Shown here one piece after another: positions 1 through 4,788 of a DNA stretch of 5,807 bases. The first letter of the stretch is position 1; each line of letters starts with the position of its first letter. The notes under the pieces are model-generated. The model was not told the DNA's origin and did no database searches. It saw only the letters and a program-made list of their open reading frames with translations. The stretch covers positions 1 through 5,807 of the forward strand of contig JAUWJP010000122.1 of the NCBI GenBank assembly GCA_030607635.1, given 5' to 3'. Source of the DNA: Candidatus Aminicenantota bacterium. Lineage in GTDB: Bacteria > Acidobacteriota > Aminicenantia > Aminicenantales > Aminicenantaceae. Both the position numbers and the translations under genes were made by a program.

Positions 1-659
1 TATTTCCAGTAATACATGACTTGGGCTGTTGCTGAACATCCTGTTACACAGTGCTGACTGTCAATTTCGGGAGTATACATATTGTAAGGATTTCTCTGAC
101 TCCATGTCGAAGTTAGCATGGGACTTATTGAATTCACGGAAGCTGTATATAAATATATTTTTAGTAGAAAGTCTTCTGAGAGTAATCTTTCCCATACTCC
201 TTCATTTTTCTCTTTCTGGTTGGTGTCCACTTTGCTGGTGCTTAGATCAGGTGTTCTTAGAAAATGTCCTCTAAGATACCCTAAATTGGTAACCGTAAAA
301 TATAAACGATATTTCAGCGTTTCTATAAATGGATGTTTTTCGATTCCTTCATAATTGCTGGAGAAGGAAATAAATTTAACCGGGGATAGCTCTGAAACCG
401 CCGGGACTAAAATGAACCCCCTCGGTTCTAAATCCACTATATATCCAATCAGCGTATTTCTATATATCAATTCTCTGATTGTTGAAATACGAACGTCAAG
501 CTTGTTTAATCTTAGGTGTTTTAGGTTGTTTTCTAATTTGACCCAATTAATGGCAACCTTCTCAACTTCTGATTCAGTTACTAACTTTGAAAAGAGCCAA
601 GAAGAACTTAGTATAAAAAATATAAAAAATAAGATTGTTATTCGTTTGATACTATGCAT
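1..659 (-). CDS. Secreted C10 (streptopain/SpeB-type) cysteine protease precursor with Spi prodomain, C-terminus cut off by window edge
   Basis: This minus-strand frame stays open for 219 codons from the ATG at 659 and runs off the left edge, so the C-terminal part is missing. Residues 1-24 form a signal peptide (basic MHSIKR, then a long hydrophobic run), so the product is probably exported. Residues about 25-175 resemble the Spi/propeptide domain that keeps C10 proteases inactive, including a GFILVPAVSELSPV segment (81-94) that matches the usual 'GFVIVSADD..PPV' pattern. The mature enzyme seems to begin near residue 180: LTSTWSQRNPYNMYTP (182-197) followed by CVTGCSATAQVMYYW (204-218). This is the family's active-site block, with Cys208 as the expected nucleophile. 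The partner His lies beyond the window. The start is supported by a purine-rich AGGGGG ribosome binding site six to seven bases upstream and an in-frame stop further up. C10 enzymes are secreted proteases; the substrate here is unknown. The family assignment is firm; the start is likely. Confidence 0.88.
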   Translation of the reverse strand, partial: MHSIKRITILFFIFFILSSSWLFSKLVTESEVEKVAINWVKLENNLKHLRLNKLDVRISTIRELIYRNTLIGYIVDLEPRGFILVPAVSELSPVKFISFSSNYEGIEKHPFIETLKYRLYFTVTNLGYLRGHFLRTPDLSTSKVDTNQKEKNEGVWERLLSEDFLLKIYLYTASVNSISPMLTSTWSQRNPYNMYTPEIDSQHCVTGCSATAQVMYYWK

Positions 660-936
660 ATTTGCACCCCCTAATCTAAAGAACAAATCTTTTATCTTCT
701 ATATCATTTATTATTCTTATATCATGCAGGAATCTTATTTCCCAGCATTAAAACATAGGAATGACTACTTCCTCATCACGGAAAATGAGATGCTTATCTT
801 TGCCAGTTTTAATATCCCTATTTGGCAGTATAAATGGTATAATCTTTGTTCGAATATTTCTTGTGAGAAAATACGCTTCAACATAAATTTTGGTTCTGGC
901 GTTTTTGGCTTTTGAGACAGAGATTATCAAGGTTTG
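660..936. other. Divergent spacer between the C10 protease and NUDIX genes
   Basis: About 277 AT-rich bases separate two genes read in opposite directions, so promoters for both should lie here. I found no convincing sigma-70 pair. The best on the plus strand is TTGTGA (861-866) with TAAATT (884-889) at 17-base spacing, only four of six matches in each box. On the minus strand a TATAAG hexamer is present but has no good -35. A 60-codon minus-strand frame (930-748, TTG start) exists but has no ribosome binding site or recognisable motif. No hairpin, repeat or RNA gene stands out. Confidence 0.4.
665..673 (-). promoter_or_regulatory. Ribosome binding site of the C10 protease gene
   Basis: Read on the minus strand, a TAGGGGGTG stretch lies about six bases ahead of the ATG at 659. 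It is close to the AGGAGGTG consensus and decides this start over an in-frame upstream TTG. Confidence 0.6.
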
Positions 937-1440
937 ATGAGCAGAATGATTAAATTTTGTATTAAGTGTGGAGCTGAACTGAAGTTGAGCAGGCTAGAAG
1001 AAGAGAAAAGACTGGTCTGCCCAGAATGTCAATGGGTATATTATGAGAATCCTTTACCGAGTTCAGCCGCATTGGTACGGAATAAAAAGGGTGAGGTTCT
1101 TCTTATTAAAAGAGGAAAAGAGCCGGGCAAGTGGAAGTGGGCTTTGCCTTCAGGGTTTATCGAGATTTATGAAACTCCGGAAAAGGCCTGCCTCAGGGAG
1201 CTTAGAGAAGAAACAGGACTTAAAGGAGAAATTGTGAGATTGGTGGGAGTTTACTCCCAAAAATCGCTGCTTTACAGGAATGTGCTCATCATTGGATATG
1301 AAGTCGAGACTCGTGGGAATCTTTCTCCAGGTTCAGATTCCCTGGAAGCAGAGTTTTTTTCTTTAGATAAACTTCCGGATATTCCTTTCTCAAGTCATAA
1401 AAAAATCATTGAAGATGGAATAAAAAAGGAAAAAAGATGA
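937..1440 (+). CDS. NUDIX hydrolase with N-terminal zinc ribbon
   Basis: The product has 167 residues. Residues 8-31 form a four-cysteine zinc ribbon (C8-x2-C11 and C28-x2-C31), like the one that precedes the catalytic domain in NudC-type NADH pyrophosphatases. The NUDIX fold follows from about residue 42, with a perfect Nudix box at 73-95 (G73, E79, then R87-E88-L89-R90-E91-E92-T93-G94-L95), which binds the catalytic metal. NUDIX enzymes hydrolyse a nucleoside diphosphate linked to another moiety, often as house-cleaning or salvage. The NudC-specific SQPWPFPxS motif is absent (the equivalent area reads YSQKSLLYRN), so NADH specificity should not be assumed; ADP-ribose or another nucleotide is equally possible. 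The start is uncertain: TTG 934, ATG 937 or ATG 946. I chose 937 because an AAGG lies four bases ahead. Its TGA overlaps the ATG of the next gene, so the two are almost certainly co-translated. Cytoplasmic. Confidence 0.9.
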   Translation: MSRMIKFCIKCGAELKLSRLEEEKRLVCPECQWVYYENPLPSSAALVRNKKGEVLLIKRGKEPGKWKWALPSGFIEIYETPEKACLRELREETGLKGEIVRLVGVYSQKSLLYRNVLIIGYEVETRGNLSPGSDSLEAEFFSLDKLPDIPFSSHKKIIEDGIKKEKR

Positions 1441-2285
1441 AGTCCTACTTGGAATGTTATCCCTGTTTTTTCACACAAGCAATCAGAACATCAAGAATGA
1501 TCACTTCTGATGATAAGAAAATTTGGCAAATATTGAATGAAGTGAGCTTATCCCTTCCTGATATTCCTTTTGGCGCAACACCTCCTGAAATAGGTAGAGA
1601 AGTTTATCGGATAATCTCCAAGAGAACAGGCATAAAGGACCCTTATCGAAAGATTAAAGAAAAATGCACTCGTCAGGCACTCTCTCTCTATCCTGAATTG
1701 AAGAAATTGATAAACTCCTCGGAAGATAGATTGATGACAGCGGTCAGGCTCTCTATTGCGGGGAATGTCATTGATTTCGGCGCTAACTTTGATTTTGATT
1801 TGAAAAAAGACATAGGGACAATTCTCTCCCAAGACTTTTCGATAAATCATTATCGAGAATTTTGTGAAGCATTAGACAAAGCTCGAAAGATCCTTTATTT
1901 AGCGGATAATGCAGGAGAGACAGTTTTTGACCGGTTTCTTATCGAAGAAATCAACAAACCAGTCATCTATGTTGTTCGTGCCCATCCCATCATTAACGAC
2001 GCCACTCGAGAAGATGCTCTCCTTGCCGGGATAGACAAAGTTGCTGAAATTGTGTCTTCAGGCTGTGACGCACCTGGAAACATTCTGAAATTTTGCTCTG
2101 ATGAGTTTTTAGAAGTCTATCGATCAGCGGATCTTATAATAAGCAAAGGTCAAGGGAATTATGAAGGACTCTCAGATGAAGATCGGCCTATATTTTTTCT
2201 CTTAAAGACAAAATGTCATGTCATTGCTCGTGATATTGGAATAGATGAGGGGAGTATCGTTTTGATGAAGGCCAGCAAGGCATGA
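1437..2285 (+). CDS. DUF89 / ARMT1-like domain protein, probable metal-dependent damage-control phosphatase
   Basis: The 282-residue product matches the stand-alone prokaryotic DUF89 proteins in length and motifs. An N-terminal CxxC (Cys7, Cys10) is followed by a helical region, then GNVID (109-113), DNAGETVFD (157-165), RAHPIINDAT (181-190) with Asp193 nearby, and SKGQGNYEG (236-244). In characterised relatives the Asp-Asn pair of the DNAGE motif and a later Asp bind the metal. Family knowledge: DUF89 proteins are divalent-metal phosphatases proposed to remove damaged or excess phosphometabolites such as sugar phosphates. The exact substrate of this one cannot be read from sequence. The start ATG at 1437 overlaps the NUDIX stop (ATGA), with an AAAAAGG purine tract just upstream inside the NUDIX gene, which indicates translational coupling. 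No signal peptide is seen, so it acts in the cytoplasm. Family membership is firm; the phosphatase role is inferred. Confidence 0.88.
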   Translation: MKSYLECYPCFFTQAIRTSRMITSDDKKIWQILNEVSLSLPDIPFGATPPEIGREVYRIISKRTGIKDPYRKIKEKCTRQALSLYPELKKLINSSEDRLMTAVRLSIAGNVIDFGANFDFDLKKDIGTILSQDFSINHYREFCEALDKARKILYLADNAGETVFDRFLIEEINKPVIYVVRAHPIINDATREDALLAGIDKVAEIVSSGCDAPGNILKFCSDEFLEVYRSADLIISKGQGNYEGLSDEDRPIFFLLKTKCHVIARDIGIDEGSIVLMKASKA

Positions 2286-2311
2286 GAAAGGGATTACAAT
2301 CCCAAGTTTCA

Positions 2312-2342
2312 CCATTAATTTAAAAATACATTTTATTAATGG
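2312..2342. repeat. Imperfect AT-rich hairpin with 8-bp perfect arms
   Basis: CCATTAAT (2312-2319) and ATTAATGG (2335-2342) are exact reverse complements, and an inner AAAA/TTTT can extend the stem past a small bulge. It starts 27 bases after the DUF89 stop and abuts the hairpin repeat downstream. As RNA it could fold and protect or end the transcript. There is no T-tract directly behind it, so it is not a classical terminator on its own. Confidence 0.45.
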
Positions 2343-2356
2343 AGGGCTCGATTTAT
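2341..2356. repeat. Truncated copy of the GTAGGGG hairpin repeat
   Basis: GGAGGGCTCGATTTAT resembles the left arm and loop of the complete unit that begins three bases later, but its right arm is missing. This suggests a tandem pair with one unit decayed, similar to the tandem pair near 4547-4612. The match is short, so it could be chance. Confidence 0.35.
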
Positions 2357-2358
2357 GC

Positions 2359-2390
2359 GTAGGGGCTTGATTTATCAAATCCACTTTTTT
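2359..2390 (+). terminator. Hairpin repeat unit with T-tract, likely terminator of the NUDIX-DUF89 operon
   Basis: The left arm GGGGCTTGAT (2362-2371) pairs with ATCAAATCC (2374-2382), with one mismatch and one G-U pair, and ACTTTTTT follows immediately. That is the layout of a rho-independent terminator, 74 bases after the DUF89 stop. The unit matches the one at 4547-4578 in 27 of 32 positions, and all five differences are C/T exchanges. It therefore also belongs to a dispersed repeat family. A second T-rich run follows to about 2413. Confidence 0.5.
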
Positions 2391-2450
2391 ATCCCTATTT
2401 TTTTCTTTTTTTTAAGGCCAGATTATGAGAAAATTTGAATAAATTCTTAA

Positions 2451-2456
2451 AAGGAG
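2451..2456 (+). promoter_or_regulatory. Ribosome binding site of the DUF362 gene
   Basis: AAGGAG lies seven bases ahead of the ATG at 2464, a near-ideal site that fixes the start. Confidence 0.7.
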
Positions 2457-2463
2457 CGTTTTC

Positions 2464-3414
2464 ATGACAAAGAAAATCGGGAGAAGAGAGTTTGTCAAAG
2501 AAAGTGCGAAAATCGGGATTTTCGCTGTTATAGGAAGCAGTTTTATTTGCGATTTTATGGATGGATCTGTTCAAACTTTTGGAAAAAAAACGGTTGATAT
2601 TGCTGTCTCCTCTGGAGCTGATTACATTGAAAGTACAGCTAGAGCTGTAGATCTTCTAGGTGGCATTGAAAAGTTTGTTCCCAAAGATTCTAGAGTGGCC
2701 ATTCTTCCCAACACGCAGAGTCGACACCCTGGAACTTATACCAAGCCCGAGATAGTTCGTGCTGTCATAAGAATGTGCAAAAAGGCAGGAGCAAGAGAGA
2801 TAAACTGTCTCAGCTGGCTGACGAGGAAACATTGGGAAGGATCAGGGTTGGATAAGGCAGTGGAAGAGGAAGGTGCTAATTTAAAACTAATAGATATGAA
2901 TGATGAATCCCTCTTCAAGCCTGTGCCTGTTCCTAAGGGCAAGGTTCTCAAGGAAGCGAGAATTATGAAAGAATTTTTCAACAATGACATCTTTATCAAT
3001 ATTCCCATCACCAAGGATCATGCAGGAAACAAATTCACCGGAACGATGAAAAACTTAATGGGTTTGAATTCCCGCAAGAATAACAGGACCTTCCATAAAG
3101 AAGATTGGAAGACGAACATAAGTTCTATCGAGCATCTTGACCAGTGCATTGCCGATTTAAACACCATCATGAAGCCGACTCTTTGTGTGGTGGATGCGAC
3201 TGAATTTATTACGACCAACGGCCCGATGGGTCCCGGCAAACTCCTAAAACCTCAGAAAATTGTAGCAGGAGTGGATAGAGTGGCTGTTGACGCTTACCTC
3301 ACAACCTTGCTGGGTATGGAGGCCAAAGATATTATAATGATTAATAGAGGCTATGAGCATAAACTCGGAGAGATTGACCTCCAGAAAGTAAAGCTTAAAG
3401 AAATAAAATTATAA
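2464..3414 (+). CDS. DUF362 domain protein with twin-arginine (Tat) signal
   Basis: The 316-residue product begins with a Tat-type signal: MTKKIGRREFVKE (twin Arg at 7-8) followed by a hydrophobic stretch to about residue 28, so a folded protein is probably moved across the membrane. The rest is a DUF362 domain. Characteristic blocks are INIPITKDH (178-186), FTGTMKNLMGLN (191-202), Asp244 in CVVDATE, NGPMGPGK (252-259) and GVDRVAVDAY (269-278). Some DUF362 proteins carry a ferredoxin-like [4Fe-4S] segment; here the few cysteines (29, 105, 115, 228, 241) are scattered and no CxxCxxC cluster is present, so this is the short form. No biochemical function can be assigned to the family with confidence. 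The gene follows a probable terminator, so it likely has its own promoter, though I could not identify one. The DUF6599 gene downstream may be co-transcribed. Confidence 0.87.
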   Translation: MTKKIGRREFVKESAKIGIFAVIGSSFICDFMDGSVQTFGKKTVDIAVSSGADYIESTARAVDLLGGIEKFVPKDSRVAILPNTQSRHPGTYTKPEIVRAVIRMCKKAGAREINCLSWLTRKHWEGSGLDKAVEEEGANLKLIDMNDESLFKPVPVPKGKVLKEARIMKEFFNNDIFINIPITKDHAGNKFTGTMKNLMGLNSRKNNRTFHKEDWKTNISSIEHLDQCIADLNTIMKPTLCVVDATEFITTNGPMGPGKLLKPQKIVAGVDRVAVDAYLTTLLGMEAKDIIMINRGYEHKLGEIDLQKVKLKEIKL

Positions 3415-3420
3415 ATAAAA

Positions 3421-3450
3421 CTGCCATTGCGAGAGCGGCGGAGTAATCTC
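3421..3450. repeat. Fragment of the CATTGCGAG...GAAGCAATCTC-type dispersed repeat
   Basis: The stretch CTGCCATTGCGAGAGC (3421-3436) and GGCGGAGTAATCTC (3437-3450) resembles the widespread intergenic repeat that reads roughly TGTCATTGCGAGCGAAGCGAAGCAATCTC. It differs at a few positions and the second, inverted half is not recognisable downstream. It is GC-richer than its surroundings. It starts six bases after the DUF362 stop and could be a decayed REP-like element. The match is from memory of the motif, not from a search. Confidence 0.5.
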
Positions 3451-3534
3451 ATAATAAGTAATAATCTTCTTAAAGTTGAATCAGTAACTCTGAAACTTGG
3501 AAATAAAGATAGACTTTAGAGCCAAAGCAGCTAA

Positions 3535-4488
3535 ATGATAAAAAACGTCGTTTTATCAACAATCCTGTTCATATCCGGCTTCCTAATCTACGGCTCCTTT
3601 CTTCTTCTTCACCCATCAGAAAATCAAACACCCTCTCAGCGCGATCTCCATAAATACTTGCCCGGAACTGATGAAACGGGGGAATGGAAAGAAGATGACT
3701 TGCCTCAGGAATACGAGGGTGAAGATTTGTATTTATACATAAACGGCGGTGCTGAAATATACCATGAATACGGCTTTAAACAAGTAATCGTGCAGGATTA
3801 TACGAGAAAGAACGGGAAATCTATAGCCCTGGAAATTTTTGAAATGGAAAGCATTGAGGGTGCCTACGGGATTTACACTTTTAAAACAAGCACGGAAGGC
3901 AAAGAATTGGCTCTGGGCGACAAAGCGCAACTTTCAGATTATTATCTGAATTTCTGGAAGGGAGACTTTGTAGTGACCCTCACAGGATTTGATGAAGATG
4001 AAGAGACAGTAAAAGGATTGCAAAGGGTTGCGCGAGCGGTGGATACAAAAATTAAGAGCAGAGGGAGAGAACCTGCTTTTGTCTCCCTGCTCCCAGAAAA
4101 AGATTTAATAAAACAGAGCATAAAATATTTCAAAGGAAACCTGGGATTATACAATAGCTATCCGTTTTTTACCCAGGATGTTTTTCGTCTTAAAAAGGGG
4201 ATAAAAAGTGATTATAAGGCAGGATACAGCGTTTTTATAATAAGCTATAAGGATAGCAAGGAAAATCGGTCGAGATTCAATGAGGTAAGGAAAAGCTTCG
4301 AGGAAAGTCCAAGATACAAAGATTTTAGGTTTGTTGATGAGAAGCTCTTCCAGGTGGAAGATGGTAAAGGAAAGCTTGTTTTTGTCTCACATTTAAAAAA
4401 ACTTTTCCTGATAGCTGTTGGGGCAATCAGTCAAGCTCAAGCAACAGAAATTTTTGCCGCTATCCAGGAAAATATCAGAGACAAGTGA
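3535..4488 (+). CDS. DUF6599 family protein, membrane-anchored or exported
   Basis: The 317-residue product starts with a hydrophobic segment (residues about 4-26), either an uncleaved N-terminal anchor or a signal peptide, so the bulk should face outside the cytoplasm. The family pattern is clear in the first half: LPG near 42-44, LYLYINGGAEIYHEYGF (65-81), LEIFEMES (99-106) and AYGIYTF (110-116). The second half repeats a similar alpha/beta character (for example YSVFIISYK 231-239, LVFVSHLKKLFLIAVG 281-296) but has no catalytic motif I can name. DUF6599 proteins are uncharacterised. The start is less certain than for the neighbours because no good Shine-Dalgarno precedes ATG 3535; the hydrophobic N-terminus right after the Met supports it. 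It lies 120 bases after the DUF362 gene on the same strand, possibly in the same transcript, and is followed by two terminator-like hairpins. Confidence 0.82.
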   Translation: MIKNVVLSTILFISGFLIYGSFLLLHPSENQTPSQRDLHKYLPGTDETGEWKEDDLPQEYEGEDLYLYINGGAEIYHEYGFKQVIVQDYTRKNGKSIALEIFEMESIEGAYGIYTFKTSTEGKELALGDKAQLSDYYLNFWKGDFVVTLTGFDEDEETVKGLQRVARAVDTKIKSRGREPAFVSLLPEKDLIKQSIKYFKGNLGLYNSYPFFTQDVFRLKKGIKSDYKAGYSVFIISYKDSKENRSRFNEVRKSFEESPRYKDFRFVDEKLFQVEDGKGKLVFVSHLKKLFLIAVGAISQAQATEIFAAIQENIRDK

Positions 4489-4546
4489 AAGAGTCTTCCC
4501 CTGAGTTTTAATTTATCTTTATTCATTCTAAGTCTTCTCTTTTTTT

Positions 4547-4580
4547 GTAGGGGTCTGATTCATCAAACCCACCTTTTTTT
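4547..4580 (+). terminator. Hairpin repeat unit with T-tract after the DUF6599 gene
   Basis: GGGTCTGAT (4551-4559) pairs with ATCAAACCC (4562-4570) with a single C-A mismatch, followed by ACC and seven T. It begins 59 bases after the DUF6599 stop and has the form of an intrinsic terminator. It is nearly the same sequence as the unit at 2359-2390 and is the first of two tandem units here. Confidence 0.55.
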
Positions 4581-4583
4581 AAT

Positions 4584-4612
4584 GTAGGATTAATTTATTA
4601 AGCCCGCCTTTT
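4584..4612 (+). repeat. Second, more diverged unit of the hairpin repeat
   Basis: The unit GTAGGATTAATTTATTAAGC, continuing CCGCCTTTT, starts 37 bases after the first one. Its arms (GG-x-TTAAT and ATTAA-x-CC) pair with one mismatch and a short T-tract follows. The loop-proximal bases changed on both sides (TTGAT/ATCAA to TTAAT/ATTAA), so pairing was kept. Confidence 0.5.
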
Positions 4613-4730
4613 GATTATTAGAATAAGATTAATTTCCTGTACTTTCCTTGGATTAATCCATCACTCCTTGATAAAGCAATATAGTAAGCTGCCCCATTTT
4701 TTAAAAAAATGATCTGAAAGGTTATTCTGT

Positions 4731-4760
4731 TTGACAGACTGAAGCTATTGTGAATAAAAT
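4731..4760 (+). promoter_or_regulatory. Sigma-70-type promoter of the aminotransferase gene
   Basis: A perfect TTGACA (-35, 4731-4736) is followed after 18 bases by TAAAAT (-10, 4755-4760, five of six matches). Transcription would begin near 4767, leaving a 5' leader of only about 22 bases before the ATG. The run of A and T at 4696-4710 upstream might help polymerase binding. It suggests that the aminotransferase is transcribed separately from the DUF6599 gene. Confidence 0.6.
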
Positions 4761-4776
4761 GAAACAAATTTAAGGG

Positions 4777-4782
4777 AGGAGG
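4777..4782 (+). promoter_or_regulatory. Strong ribosome binding site of the aminotransferase gene
   Basis: AGGAGG, within GGGAGGAGG (4774-4782), lies six bases before ATG 4789. This is the best Shine-Dalgarno in the window and implies high translation. Confidence 0.75.
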
Positions 4783-4788
4783 ATTCAA

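Larger units (their letters stand above)
4489..4788. other. 300-base spacer between the DUF6599 and aminotransferase genes
   Basis: It holds, in order, a T-rich stretch, the tandem hairpin repeats (4547-4612), a perfect 10-base palindrome GGATTAATCC (4650-4659), an A/T-only palindrome ATTTTTTAAAAAAAT (4696-4710), the sigma-70-like promoter and the ribosome binding site. No coding potential or RNA gene is apparent between them. Confidence 0.6.

Noticed and set aside
29..354. Two overlapping short plus-strand frames near the left edge
   Set aside because: Both are antisense shadows of the C10 protease gene, in the region that encodes its conserved block and prodomain.
861..889. TTGTGA - 17 bases - TAAATT as promoter of the NUDIX operon
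   Set aside because: Only four of six matches in each box, which is expected by chance in AT-rich DNA.
355..915. 186-codon plus-strand open frame
   Set aside because: It is mostly antisense to the C10 protease, whose minus-strand reading gives a signal peptide and the family active-site block. The plus-strand frame has a poor start and no recognisable domain.
1548..1850. 100-codon minus-strand frame inside the DUF89 gene
   Set aside because: Antisense to a gene with clear family motifs; no ribosome binding site or domain of its own.
2290..2303. GGGATTACAATCCC as a terminator hairpin directly after the DUF89 stop
   Set aside because: The loop would be only two to four bases, the stem is short and no T-tract follows; the hairpin at 2359 is a better candidate.
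2202..2384. Minus-strand frame across the end of the DUF89 gene and the spacer
   Set aside because: It reads through the inverted repeat and the hairpin repeat, which explains its sequence; it is not a gene.
4547..4612. Tandem repeat units as a possible CRISPR array
   Set aside because: Only two diverged units 37 bases apart with almost no spacer between them and no cas genes; they fit hairpin repeats or terminators.
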